A stretch of DNA of 64,000 nt. Source: Gonocerus acuteangulatus (lineage: Eukaryota > Arthropoda > Insecta > Hemiptera > Coreidae). The notes beneath the pieces are model-generated. The model did not search any database. It was not told the origin of the DNA and worked only from the letters and a program-made list of their open reading frames with translations. Below are positions 27,606 through 39,336 of the stretch, piece after piece. The stretch is taken from assembly GCA_946811695.1 (NCBI GenBank), contig OX328132.1, positions 129,862,208-129,926,207 of the forward strand, written 5' to 3'. Made by a program: the position numbers and the translations under genes. Numbering within the stretch: position 1 is the first letter of the stretch; each line of letters starts with the position of its first letter.

Positions 27606-30600
27606 GTGGACATGAGAGCTAAGGATCTTCCTTGCTACATCAGCCACGATGGCGAGATGTCGACAGAGTCTTCTCCAAGAAGGAAGGCAGGACATAAACC
27701 ACTTCATCCCGGATCATGTGTAGACATGAGAGCTAAGGATCTTCCTGGCTACATCAGCCACGATGGCGAGATGTCGACAGAGTCTTCTCCAAGAAGGTAG
27801 TCAGGACATAAACCACTTCATCCCGGATCATGTGTAGACATGAGAGCTAAGGATCTTCCTGGCTACATCAGCCACGATGGCGAGATGTCGACAGTCTTCT
27901 CCAAGAAGGTAGTCAGGACATAAACCACTTCATCCCGGATCATGTGTGGACATGAGAGCTAAGGATATTCCTGGCTACATCAGCCACGATGGCGAGATGT
28001 CGACAGAGTCTTCTCCAAGAAGGTAGTCAGGACATAAACCACTTCATCCCGGATCATGTGTAGACATGAGAGCTAAGGATCTTCCTGGCTACATCAGCCA
28101 CGATGGCGAGATGTCGACAGTCTTCTCCAAGAAGGTAGTCAGGACATAAACCACTTCATCCCGGATCATGTGTGGACATGAGAGCTAAGGATATTCCTGG
28201 CTACATCAGCCACGATGGCGAGATGTCGACAGAGTCTTCTCCAAGAAGGTAGTCAGGACATAAACCACTTCATCCCGGATCATGTGTGGACATGAGAGCT
28301 AAGGATCTTCCTGGCTACATCAGCCACGATGGCGAGATGTCGACAGAGTCTTCTCCAAGAAGGTAGTCAGGACATAAACCACATCATCCCGGATCATGTG
28401 TGGACATGAGAGCTAAGGATCTTCCTGGCTACATCAGCCACGATGGCGAGATGTCGACAGAGTCTTCTCCAAGAAGGTAGTCAGGACATAAACCACTTCA
28501 TCCCGGATCATGTGTACACATGAGAGCTAAGGATATTCCTGGCTACATCAGCCACGATGGCGAGATGTCGACAGAGTCTTCTCCAAGAAGGTAGTCAGGA
28601 CATAAACCACTTCATCGCGGATCATGTGTAGACATGAGAGCTAAGGATCTTCCTGGCTACATCAGCCACGATGGCGAGATGTCGACAGAGTCTTCTCCAA
28701 GAAGGTAGTCAGGACATAAACCACTTCATCCCGGATCATGTGTAGACATGAGAGCTAAGGATATTCCTGGCTACATCAGCCACGATGGCGAGATGTCGAC
28801 AGAGTCTTCTCCAAGAAGGAAGTCAGGACATAAACCACTTCATCCCGGATCATGTGTAGACATGAGAGCTAAGGATCTTCCTGGCTACATCAGCCACGAT
28901 GGCGAGATGTCGACAGTCTTCTCCAAGAAGGTAGTCAGGACATAAACCACTTCATCCCGGATCATGTGTAGACATGAGAGCTAAGGATATTCCTGGCTAC
29001 ATCAGCCACGATGGCGAGATGTCGACAGTCTTCTCCAAGAAGGTAGTCAGGACATAAACCACTTCATCCCGGATCATGTGTAGACATGAGAGCTAAGGAT
29101 ATTCCTGGCTACATCAGCCACGATGGCGAGATGTCGACAGTCTTCTCCAAGAAGGTAGTCAGGACATAAACCACTTCATCCCGGATCATGTGTAGACATG
29201 AGAGCTAAGGATCTTCCTGGCTACATCAGCCACGATGGCGAGATGTCGACAGAGTCTTCTCCAAGAAGGTAGTCAGGACATAAACCACTTCATCGCGGAT
29301 CATGTGTAGACATGAGAGCTAAGGATCTTCCTGGCTACATCAGCCACGATGACGAGATGTCGACAGAGTCTTCTCCAAGAAGGTAGTCAGGACATAAACC
29401 ACTTCATCCCGGATCATGTGTAGACATGAGAGCTAAGGATATTCCTGGCTACATCAGCCACGATGGCGAGATGTCGACAGTCTTCTCCAAGAAGGTAGTC
29501 AGGACATAAACCACGTCATCCCGGATCATGTGTAGACATGAGAGCTAACGATCTTCCTGGCTACATCAGCCACGATGGCGAGATGTCGACAGAGTCTTCT
29601 CCAAGAAGGTAGTCAGGACCTAAACCACTTCATCCCGGATCATGTGTAGACATGAGAGCTAAGGATATTCCTGGCTACATCAGCCACGATGGCGAGATGT
29701 CGACAGAGTCTTCTCCAAGAAGGTAGTCAGGACATAAACCACTTCATCCCGGATCATGTGTAGACATGAGAGCTAAGGATATTCCTGGCTAGATCAGCCA
29801 CGATGGCGAGATGTCGTCAGTCTTCTCCAAGAAGGTAGTCAGGACATAAACCACTTCATCCCGGATCATGTGTAGACATGAGAGCTAAGGATCTTCCTGG
29901 CTACATCAGCCACGATGGCGAGAAGTCGACAGAGTCTTCTCCAAGAAGGAAGGCAGGACATAAACCACTTCATCCCGGATCATGTGTAGACATGAGAGCT
30001 AAGGATATTCCTGGCTACATCAGCCACGATGGCGAGATGTCGACAGTCTTCTCCAAGAAGGTAGTCAGGACATAAACCACTTCATCCCGGATCATGTGTA
30101 GACATGAGAGCTAAGGATCTTCCTGGCTACATCAGCCACGATGGCGAGATGTCGACAGTCTTCTCCAAGAAGGTAGTCAGGACATAAACCACTTCATCCC
30201 GGATCATGTGTAGACATGAGAGCTAAGGATCTTCCTGGCTACATCAGCCACGATGGCGAGATGTCGACAGAGTCTTCTCCAAGAAGGTAGTCAGGACATA
30301 AACCACTTCATCCCGGATCATGTGTAGACATGAGAGCTAAGGATCTTCCTGGCTACATCAGCCACGATGACGAGATGTCGACAGAGTCTTCTCCAAGAAG
30401 GTAGTCAGGACATAAACCACTTCATCCCGGATCATGTGTAGACATGAGAGCTAAGGATCTTCCTGGCTACATCAGCCACGATGGCGAGATGTCGACAGTC
30501 TTCTCCAAGAAGGTAGTCAGGACATAAACCACTTCATCCCGGATCATGTGTGGACATGAGAGCTAACGATCTTCCTGGCTACATCAGCCACGATGGCGAG

Positions 30601-33600
30601 ATGTCGACAGAGTCTTCTCCAAGAAGGTAGTCAGGACCTAAACCACTTCATCCCGGATCATGTGTAGACATGAGAGCTAAGGATATTCCTGGCTACATCA
30701 GCCACGATGGCGAGATGTCGACAGAGTCTTCTCCAAGAAGGTAGTCAGGACATAAACCACTTCATCCCGGATCATGTGTAGACATGAGAGCTAAGGATAT
30801 TCCTGGCTAGATCAGCCACGATGGCGAGATGTCGTCAGTCTTCTCCAAGAAGGTAGTCAGGACATAAACCACTTCATCCCGGATCATGTGTAGACATGAG
30901 AGCTAAGGATCTTCCTGGCTACATCAGCCACGATGGCGAGAAGTCGACAGAGTCTTCTCCAAGAAGGAAGGCAGGACATAAACCACTTCATCCCGGATCA
31001 TGTGTAGACATGAGAGCTAAGGATATTCCTGGCTACATCAGCCACGATGGCGAGATGTCGACAGTCTTCTCCAAGAAGGTAGTCAGGACATAAACCACTT
31101 CATCCCGGATCATGTGTAGACATGAGAGCTAAGGATCTTCCTGGCTACATCAGCCACGATGGCGAGATGTCGACAGTCTTCTCCAAGAAGGTAGTCAGGA
31201 CATAAACCACTTCATCCCGGATCATGTGTAGACATGAGAGCTAAGGATCTTCCTGGCTACATCAGCCACGATGGCGAGATGTCGACAGAGTCTTCTCCAA
31301 GAAGGTAGTCAGGACATAAACCACTTCATCCCGGATCATGTGTAGACATGAGAGCTAAGGATCTTCCTGGCTACATCAGCCACGATGACGAGATGTCGAC
31401 AGAGTCTTCTCCAAGAAGGTAGTCAGGACATAAACCACTTCATCCCGGATCATGTGTAGACATGAGAGCTAAGGATCTTCCTGGCTACATCAGCCACGAT
31501 GGCGAGATGTCGACAGTCTTCTCCAAGAAGGTAGTCAGGACATAAACCACTTCATCCCGGATCATGTATAGACATGAGAGCTAAGGATATTCCTGGCTAC
31601 ATCAGCCACGATGGCGAGATGTCGACAGTCTTCTCCAAGAAGGTAGTCAGGACATAAACCACTTCATCCCGGATCATGTATAGACATGAGAGCTAAGGAT
31701 ATTCCTGGCTACATCAGCCACGATGGCGAGATGTCGACAGAGTCTTCTCCAAGAAGGTAGTCAGGACATAAACCACTTCATCCCGGATCATGTGTGGACA
31801 TGAGAGCTAAGGATCTTCCTGGCTACATCAGCCACGATGGCGAGATGTCGACAGAGTCTTCTCCAAGAAGGTAGTCAGGACATAAACCACTTCATCCCGG
31901 ATCATGTGTAGACATGAGAGCTAAGGATCTTCCTGGCTACATCAGCCACGATGGCGAGATGTCGACAGAGTCTTCTCCAAGAAGGTAGTCAGGACATAAA
32001 CCACTTCATCCCGGATCATGTGTGGACATGAGAGCTAAGGATCTTCCTGGCTACATCAGCCACGATGGCGAGATGTCGACAGAGTCTTCTCCAAGAAGGT
32101 AGTCAGGACATAAACCACTTCATCCCGGATCATGTGTGGACATGAGAGCTAAGGATCTTCCTGGCTACATCAGCCACGATGGCGAGATGTCGACAGAGTC
32201 TTCTCCAAGAAGATAGTCAGGACATAAACCACTTCATCCCGGATCATGTGTGGACATGAGAGCTAAGGATCTTCCTGGCTACATCAGCCACGATGGCGAG
32301 ATGTCGACAGTCTTCTCCATGAAGGTAGTCAGGACATAAACCACTTCATCCCGGATCATGTGTGGACATGAGAGCTAAGGATATTCCTGGCTACATCAGC
32401 CACGATGGCGAGATGTCGACAGAGTCTTCTCCAAGAAGGTAGTCAGGACATAAACCACTTTATCCCGGATCATGTGTAGACATGAGAGCTAAGGATATTC
32501 CTGGCTACATCAGCCACGATGGCGAGATGTCGACAGAGTCTTCTCCAAGAAGGTAGTCAGGACATAAACCACTTCATCCCGGATCATGTGTAGACATGAG
32601 AGCTAAGGATATTCCTGGCTACATCAGCCACGATGGCGAGATGTCGACAGTCTTCTCCAAGAAGGTAGTCAGGACATAAACCACTTCATCCCGGATCATG
32701 TGTAGACATGAGAGCTAAGGATCTTCCTGGCTACATCAGCCACGATGGCGAGATGTCGACAGAGTCTTCTCCAAGAAGGTAGTCAGGACATAAACCACTT
32801 CATCCCGGATCATGTGTAGACATGAGAGCTAAGGATATTCCTGGCTACATCAGCCACGATGGCGAGATGTCGACAGAGTCTTCTCCAAGAAGGTAGTCAG
32901 GACATAAACCACTTCATCCCGGATCATGTGTAGACATGAGAGCTAAGGATATTCCTGGCTACATCAGCCACGATGGCGAGATGTCGACAGTCTTCTCCAA
33001 GAAGGTAGTCAGGACATAAACCACTTCATCCCGGATCATGTGTAGACATGAGAGCTAACGATCTTCCTGGCTACATCAGCCACGATGGCGAGATGTCGAC
33101 AGAGTCTTCTCCAAGAAGGTAGTCAGGACCTAAACCACTTCATCCCGGATCATGTGTAGACATGAGAGCTAAGGATATTCCTGGCTACATCAGCCACGAT
33201 GGCGAGATGTCGACAGAGTCTTCTCCAAGAAGGTAGTCAGGACATAAACCACTTCATCCCGGATCATGTGTAGACATGAGAGCTAAGGATATTCCTGGCT
33301 ACATCAGCCACGATGGCGAGATGTCGTCAGTCTTCTCCAAGAAGGTAGTCAGGACATAAACCACTTCATCCCGGATCATGTGTAGACATGAGAGCTAAGG
33401 ATCTTCCTGGCTACATCAGCCACGATGGCGAGAAGTCGACAGAGTCTTCTCCAAGAAGGAAGGCAGGACATAAACCACTTCATCCCGGATCATGTGTAGA
33501 CATGAGAGCTAAGGATATTCCTGGCTACATCAGCCACGATGGCGAGATGTCGACAGTCTTCTCCAAGAAGGTAGTCAGGACATAAACCACTTCATCCCGG

Positions 33601-34711
33601 ATCATGTGTAGACATGAGAGCTAAGGATCTTCCTGGCTACATCAGCCACGATGGCGAGATGTCGACAGTCTTCTCCAAGAAGGTAGTCAGGACATAAACC
33701 ACTTCATCCCGGATCATGTGTAGACATGAGAGCTAAGGATCTTCCTGGCTACATCAGCCACGATGGCGAGATGTCGACAGAGTCTTCTCCAAGAAGGTAG
33801 TCAGGTCATAAACCACTTCATCCCGGATCATGTGTAGACATGAGAGCTAAGGATATTCCAGGCTACATCAGCCACAATGGCGAGATGTCGACAGTCTTCT
33901 CCAAGAAGGTAGTCAGGACATAAACCACTTCATCCCGGATCATGTGTAGACGTGAGAGCTAAGGATATTCCTGGCTACATCAGCCACGATGGCGAGATGT
34001 CGACAGAGTCTTCTCCAAGAAGGTAGTCAGGACATAAACCACTTCATCCCGGATCATATGTGGACATGAGAGCTAAGGATCTTCCTGGCTACATCAGCCA
34101 CGATGGCGAGATGTCGACAGAGTCTTCTCCAAGAAGGAAGGCAGGACATAAACCACTTCATCCCGGATCATGTGTAGACATGAGAGCTAAGGATCTTCCT
34201 GGCTACATCAGCCACGATGGCGAGATGTCGACAGAGTCTTCTCCAAGAAGGTAGTCAGGACATAAACCACTTCATCCCGGATCATGTGTAGACATGAGAG
34301 CTAAGGATCTTCCTGGCTACATCAGCCACGATGGCGAGATGTCGACAGAGTCTTCTCCAAGAAGGTAGTCAGGACATAAACCACTTCATCCCGGATCATG
34401 TGTAGACATGAGAGCTAAGGATCTTCCTGGCTACATCAGCCACGATGGCGAGATGTCGACAGTCTTCTCCAAGAAGGTAGTCAGGACATAAACCACTTCA
34501 TCCCGGATCATGTGTGGACATGAGAGCTAAGGATCTTCCTGGCTACATCAGCCACGATGGCGAGATGTCGACAGAGTCTTCTCCAAGAAGGAAGGCAGGA
34601 CATAAACCACTTCATCCCGGATCATGTGTAGACATGAGAGCTAAGGATCTTCCTGGCTACATCAGCCACGATGGCGAGATGTCGACAGAGTCTTCTCCAA
34701 GAAGGAAGGCA
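27606..34711 (+). repeat. Rearranged distal copy of higher-order repeat X, array end
   Basis: It starts as unit X, but the segment with gagctaacgatc and agaagtcgac is repeated at offsets 1,018 and 2,492 (reading frames starting 29,878, 30,896 and 33,388). A central part is missing: 32,217 has the agaagatag marker of X and the next monomer already has ccatgaagg, which lies over 1 kb later in X. The last monomer is cut within aaggcag at 34,711. Confidence 0.75.
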
Positions 34712-34798
34712 GTTGTAGCAACGTTTATCATTTTCGAACTAATTTTATTTAACTTTATTGTAAGCCTTACTTCAATCATTAAACGTGCTCTGGCCTAA
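34514..34798 (+). other. 94-codon reading frame crossing the satellite edge
   Basis: The last two monomers carry the gaaggc variant, so the usual TAG stop is absent. The 38-codon frame therefore reads out of the array into unique DNA. The tail after the repeats is strongly hydrophobic (about 23 residues from AVVATFIIFEL to SLTSII), like a membrane segment, and ends at TAA. No signal peptide, upstream promoter or homologue is recognised. Chance read-through is the simplest explanation, so I do not call it a gene. Confidence 0.3.
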
Positions 34799-35050
34799 AC
34801 AAAAATGTATTAATTTCAAAAAAGTAAGAAGTGTGTGTTGTTTACACACAGGAGTATTGTAAATAGCCTTTAGAACGGAATATGACTGGAACAAAAACAG
34901 ATAGAAACCTGAGGCGAACTATTCAATTACATTTTTGATCTAGTTTCAAGCCCATGAGTATGAGAGTGAGATTTCTCATTCTTTTCTTATAGCAATCTTT
35001 GATACTAAAGTTTTAATCTTACATTCAAGTAACCTGATATTTTTAATAAT
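34712..35050. other. Array-flanking unique sequence
   Basis: AT-rich sequence with no supported gene. It contains a small hairpin, gtgtgt-tgttt-acacac, at about 34,834. It joins the satellite to a LINE reverse transcriptase scrap. Confidence 0.6.
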
Positions 35051-35110
35051 AGTACTATTGACAATGTAAAGAGAGGTGTTCCACAAGGTTCTGTCTTGGG
35101 TCGTCTATTA
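35051..35110 (+). pseudogene. LINE reverse transcriptase fragment (motif B)
   Basis: A 20-codon open stretch reads STIDNVKRGVPQGSVLG followed by RLL. GVPQGSVLG is the signature of the fingers/palm motif that precedes the YADD box in non-LTR retrotransposon reverse transcriptases, where the next residues are usually P-L-L-F. Homology ends abruptly at the TTAGCAC terminus of the large inverted-arm element. The rest of the enzyme is not seen directly upstream or after 37,550. It is a relic without coding capacity. Confidence 0.75.
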
Positions 35111-35230
35111 GCACTTTCCTCCGAAGGAAAGTAGCTATTAAGGTTGCACTCATGACGGAATTTTTGAATAATTTCTTCAAATCTTTATCGATCCTACTTA
35201 GGAGAAACCGAAAATGACCCCCGATAAAAT

Positions 35231-35258
35231 TTATATATATCTATATATATATGTATGT
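35231..35258. repeat. Short (TA)n tract in left arm of element 1
   Basis: A short, interrupted AT-repeat lies about 124 bp from the left terminus. It occupies the same slot as the long (CA)n(TA)n tract in the right arm, so the two arms differ greatly in microsatellite length. Confidence 0.7.
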
Positions 35259-35966
35259 TAACACGATAGTGGCCAGAATTTTTTTTATTTCGTCACGAAA
35301 CTTGGTATGCGGCGTTCAATTAACAAACGATTGAACGAGTTCATAAACCACCAAAATCGGTTTGACGGAAGGGGGGGTTTACACCGGACCCAAAACACTT
35401 ATTTGGCCATGCCAGCCGTAGTTTTTGATATATTTCGACGAAACTCGGTATTCGTAGTGGTTATCTACAGAGAAAAATAAACTAAATCGGTTCATTATAA
35501 GGGGGGGTTTACTCCGGACCCAAATTACTAATATACCCATACCGGTCGTAATTTCTGCGGTATTGTAAAGAAACTCGGTATACGTCGTGGGTAATTCATA
35601 AGAAAGAAGTGTCGTAAAAATGAGCTAAATCGGTCAAACGGAAAGGGGGGTTTACTTTGTAATATATATTTCAATAGAATAGCCCGCCAGACGTAGGAGC
35701 GCTTTCTACCATTAGAGGGGCTGTATCCTGTTCCTGCCTCAGATCAAAAGACGAAAATATGAAGTTTTTGTGTATTTATTAAGTAGTGTATAGGTACCAT
35801 TTGTAAACACAACTCTGGAAGCAAATTAATTACAAAATTAATAATTGAACACTTACTCATTACTAAATTAAAAGATAACTATTCATTTTTTAAGTTACCT
35901 ATTTATAAAGGATATTTAAAACTAATTATTCTGGAAAACAGTCTACACTTCCCAAATTCTGAGGAA

Positions 35967-36006
35967 AGTGCTTAGTTATGCAGCTCCTGCTTGACGGACT
36001 TTTTTT
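35967..36006 (-). other. Tail motif, inner end of left arm of element 1
   Basis: Read on the minus strand: an A-run, tccgtcaa, then the triloop hairpin GCAG-gag-CTGC (35,980-35,990), then ataactaagcac. It is the inverted partner of 36,447-36,485 and is related to the tails at 52,395, 57,214 and 58,848. Confidence 0.75.
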
Positions 36007-36446
36007 CTATTTTGTACAGGATGGCAGAGAAATAATGGTCATCCTTTGGCCAGATGATTCTCCATTGTGAGCTCGGAGAAAACATCCCCCCTATTAACCC
36101 CCGCAAAATTGAATTTTTTTTTTTTCAATGTCAATTTTTTTTATTGCATAGTTCGAATCTACGGATCATAAGGAAGAAAAAAATCAGCAATATAGGTCAA
36201 AATGACCAGTAACAGCGTATAAGTGGCCATTCCATTCCAATTGACAAAAGGTGGCCAATTTTGATATTTTTTAACATTTTTTACTACCATAAATACCTCG
36301 TTTGAATTTCTTTAAAAAGCATCTTCTAGTATAAAAAATTATAAGTACATTAAAAAACGATCCTCTCAGCAGTATTATTAAAATGTTGAATTATCAACAA
36401 AAATATACATTACCATTATTTAACCTTCTTCCCTCTCACACCTAAG
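36007..36446. other. Loop of element 1
   Basis: About 440 bp between the arms. AT-rich, with a T-run at 36,114-36,125. No reading frame or RNA gene is supported. Confidence 0.6.
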
Positions 36447-36485
36447 AAAAAAGGTCCGTCACGCAGAAGCTGCATAACTAAGCAC
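36447..36485 (+). other. Tail motif, inner end of right arm of element 1
   Basis: A-run, ggtccgtcac, triloop hairpin GCAG-aag-CTGC (36,463-36,473), then ataactaagcac. The motif ends in the same TAAGCAC-like word that starts the element, so the terminal word is repeated at the inner end of each arm. Confidence 0.75.
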
Positions 36486-37350
36486 TTTCCTCAGAATTTG
36501 GGAAGTGTAGACTGCATTCCTGAATAATTTGCTTAAAATATCCTACATAAATAAAATAAAAACATGAATAGTTCTCTTTCAATTTTGTAATGAGTAACTG
36601 TTCAATTATTAATTTTGTAATTAATTTGCTTCCAGAGTTATGTTTACACATGGTACCTACTACACTACTTAATAAATACAAAAAACCTGATATTTTCGTC
36701 TTTTGATCTGACGCAGGAACAGGATACAGTTGAGGGACTGATAGAAAGCTCTCCTTGCGGCGGCCTTGCGAACCTACGTCTGGCGGGCTAATTCTATTGA
36801 AATATATTACAAAGTAAACCCCCCTTTCCGATTGACCGTTTTAGCTCATTTTTACAACACTTCTTTCTCATGAGTTACCCACAACGTATATCGCGTTTCG
36901 TTACAATACAGCAGAAATTACGACCGGTCTGAGTATATTAGAAATTTGGGTCCGGAGTAAACCCCCCCTCCTGATGAACCGATTTAGTTTATTTTTACAA
37001 AACATTTTTACCTGTAGATTACCACAACGAATACCGAGTTTCGTCGAAATTTAACAAAAATCACGGCTGATAGTGGCGAATTGGTATTGTGGGTCCGAAG
37101 CAAACCCCCCCTCCTAATGAACCAATTTAGTTTATTTTTATATCTCACATTTCTCTCAATATTACCACTACGAATACCAAGTTTCGTTAAAATATAACAA
37201 ATATTAGGGCTGGCATGGTCAAATTAGTGTTTTGGGTTCGGGGTACCCCCCCTTCCGGTGGACCGATTTTGAATCGTTTGCTAATTGAATGCTATATACC
37301 AAGTTTCGTGACGAAAAAACAAAAACTCTGGCCGCTATCGTGTTAACAGA

Positions 37351-37360
<10 letters not shown>

Positions 37361-37427
<67 letters not shown>
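37361..37427. repeat. (CA)n(TA)n microsatellite in right arm of element 1
   Basis: An uninterrupted run of CA then TA dinucleotides about 120 bp from the right terminus. Apparent proteins of alternating Y/I and C/V across it are artefacts. Confidence 0.95.
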
Positions 37428-37429
<2 letters not shown>

Positions 37430-37550
37430 TTTAACGGGGGTAATTTTCGGTGTCTACTAGGTAGGATCGATAAAGATTTGAAGACATTTTTCGAAAATTC
37501 CGTCATGATTGCAACATCAATAGCTACTTTCCTTCGGAGGAAAGTGCTAA

Positions 37551-37754
37551 AAATTAATAGTTAATAGCATGCTCTTAATAATTTTTAAGATTACAGAAAA
37601 TATCAAGGCTGTTCTTGAACTATTTGATCTTAAGGATTGAGAAATAACTGGAAGAAGTTTTATGTAATATCTTGAAAGAAGGGTTTAATTCGCGTACATT
37701 TGTTATCATTTGATGGTAAATTGGATTAATTAAAGTAAGGAGTGTATCTTGTGA
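37551..37754. other. Intergenic sequence
   Basis: AT-rich spacer with no supported feature. A short open stretch reads ENIKAVLELFDLKD at about 37,597, too short and isolated to assign. Confidence 0.5.
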
Positions 37755-38238
37755 GTCGTTGCTTTCTACAGGCTCCACTGGGGATTGGGATGGGGTGTAC
37801 CTGTATATGCAACTTCAACATGAGTTGAAAGCTGTAAATAAGCTATGTTCTGTTGCTTTCTACAGGCTCCACTGGGGATTGGGATGGGGTGTACCTGTAT
37901 ATGCAACTTCAACATGAGTTGAAAGCTGTAAATAAGCTATGTTCTGTTGCTTTCTACAGGCTCCACTGGGGATTGGGATGGGGTGTACCTGTATATGCAA
38001 CTTCAACATGAGTTGAAAGCTGTAAATAAGCTATGTTCTGTTGCTTTCTACAGGCTCCACTGGGGATTGGGATGTACAGGGGTGTACCTGTATATGCAAC
38101 TTCAACATGAGTTGAAAGCTGTAAATAAGCTATGTTCTGTTGCTTTCTACAGGCTCCACTGGGGATTGGGATGGGGTGTACCTGTATATGCAACTTCAAC
38201 ATGAGTTGAAAGCTGTAAATAAGCTATGTTCTGTTTTA
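37755..38238 (+). repeat. 94-bp minisatellite, five copies
   Basis: The word ctttctacagg recurs at 37,762, 37,856, 37,950, 38,044 and 38,143, giving a 94-bp unit. The fourth unit is 99 bp because of a five-base tgtac-agg insertion. Each unit contains the palindrome TTCAAC-atga-GTTGAA and the words gggattggga and gtacctgtatatgc. The copies are almost identical. The period is not a multiple of three, so the apparent proteins on both strands have no coding meaning. Confidence 0.95.
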
Positions 38239-38970
38239 GGAACATTTAACCTGTCAAAATGCAACGTTTAAGCTCTCCATAGAGAGGAAAATCTCCTAAT
38301 AATCATGTCAACGCGTATTTTAACCTGTTAACTTTATTTTTATACCCATGAGTTTATTAAATTACCGTAACTAATTTTTATTATCACTGAAATAAGTGTT
38401 TATAACATTTTTTTAAATTGAAAAAAATAACAACGTCCAATAAACTAAAATACACATATTTTTTTATTGGAGGCTATTGCAGTCTATCACATGAAGATAA
38501 TCGTGAAAATTTTCTAGATTTTTCCTTGTACCTCATTTGGTATATTTAGGGGTCTAAAGTTTGGATTTTTCGATGATTTAGCATAATTTAACATCAGAGA
38601 CACCAAAACTGACAGCCGTTAAAATCTTGAAATATATTGTTGAAAGGCCTCCTCGTGCTTAATTGAAAAAACATATATAATTATTCCTATTTCTCACCCC
38701 TCCTTTTGCACTTCCTCTTCATTTGATTTTATTAATTGCCCCTACACGTTTCGTGTATTCAATGGCAGCTAAAGTTTCTATATAGACGACGGAGATTAAA
38801 CAGAAAATACAGTAATTATGGTAGAAAAACTTGGATTTACACCATTATACTTAAAAAATGTAGAAGCCTCGATAGAATTCCATTGGACTTAAGTAGGCCG
38901 CAGACTGCAAACATTCGGGTAATTATTAAAGAGAAGGACCGACAGTAGCCTCCCAAAATAGGAGTAGGGT
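38239..38970. other. AT-rich intergenic sequence
   Basis: Low-GC DNA. A 70-codon open frame at 38,736-38,948 has no recognisable domain and no flanking gene structure. I see no gene here. Confidence 0.5.
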
Positions 38971-39036
38971 CTCTAGGGATGGTTAGGGATGGGTAGGAAT
39001 GGTTAGGAATTGTTAGGAATGGTTAGGGATTGTTAA
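38971..39036 (+). repeat. 10-bp degenerate repeat containing TTAGG
   Basis: Six to seven decamers of the type ggttaggaat / ggttagggat / tgttaggaat follow each other. Most contain TTAGG, the usual arthropod telomere word, but spaced by five other bases. This is an interstitial minisatellite and not a telomere tract. Confidence 0.8.
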
Positions 39037-39240
39037 CGCCTCGATTATCTGCCAACATCTAATTTTGGTTTGCTTTACTTCCCGACTCCTCGAAATGTCC
39101 AACTTGAGCTACTCTCCTCGTTATTTGCAATTGTTTCCTCAACAAACCCGGCCAATAGCTAAGCATTTCGGCTATTTGCCTTAAATTTGCTGTCCTTTGG
39201 ACTTGGATTAATTGAGAAAATGTTAGCTTGGCTTTCAGTT

Positions 39241-39311
39241 TCTCATTGGATTCAATGGGAATATATAATTGCTAAGACGCAGGAACCATAATATTCCCAT
39301 TCCCATTGAGA
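39241..39311. repeat. Short palindrome with tail motif in the loop
   Basis: Arms 39,241-39,264 and 39,291-39,311 pair through aatgggaatat/atattcccatt and partly beyond. The 26-nt loop holds gctaagacgcaggaacc, a shortened version of the tail motif found in the loops at 57,192-57,254 and 58,741-58,895. Confidence 0.6.
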
Positions 39312-39336
39312 ATTACCAAAGTCAGACACAATAGAT

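Larger units (their letters stand above)
1..34711 (+). repeat. Satellite array, 114/112-bp monomer
   Basis: About 300 head-to-tail monomers fill this region without interruption, and the array continues past the left edge. Two length classes are mixed: 114 bp with acagAGtcttc and 112 bp lacking the AG. Constant blocks include gagctaaggat, catcagccacgatggcgag, gatgtcgaca and ttcatcccggatcatg. Variable sites include cttcc/attcc, tgtaga/tgtgga/tgtaca/tataga, cccgg/cgcgg and gtagtc/gaagtc/gaaggc. Each unit has a small inverted repeat, tggct-acatc-agcca. In 114-bp units one frame spans 38 codons (MRAKDxPGYISHDGEMSTES...) and normally stops at TAG. No promoter, intron or non-repeat domain is attached, so this is satellite DNA and not a gene. 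Centromeric or heterochromatic location is possible but not shown. I do not recognise the family. Confidence 0.97.
35108..37550. mobile_element. Large inverted-arm (foldback-like) element 1
   Basis: The two ends are mirror images. Both begin TTAGCACTTTCC, then TCCGAA, then GGAAAGTAGC, a terminal hairpin. The left arm is about 35,108-36,006, the right arm about 36,447-37,550, and the loop about 440 bp. Both arms carry tandem modules of about 130 bp with a run of seven or so G/C next to tttactccggaccc. The left arm has three modules and the right arm four, so the arms differ in length. I found no target-site duplication at the borders. No transposase is present, so it is non-autonomous. Foldback or Galileo-like elements and Helentron-derived units are the candidates. 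Confidence 0.8.

Noticed and set aside
1..34711. CRISPR-like array or repeat-protein gene
   Set aside because: Units are contiguous 112/114-bp monomers with no unique spacers and no cas genes. Reading frames stop every one to three units and have no gene context.
1..34711. CENP-B box in the satellite monomer
   Set aside because: The reverse complement has a CGGG core and one matching A, but the TTCG half is absent (acac in its place), so the box is not supported.
35108..37550. Target-site duplication for element 1
   Set aside because: Flanks gtcgtcta and aaattaat do not match at any length tried; reported as absent.
37219..37564. Open frames of about 90-95 codons on both strands
   Set aside because: They consist of translated TA and CA repeats (alternating Y/I and C/V) within the arm of element 1.
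38971..39036. Telomere tract
   Set aside because: TTAGG is separated by five-base spacers and the tract is only about 66 bp, so it is a minisatellite.
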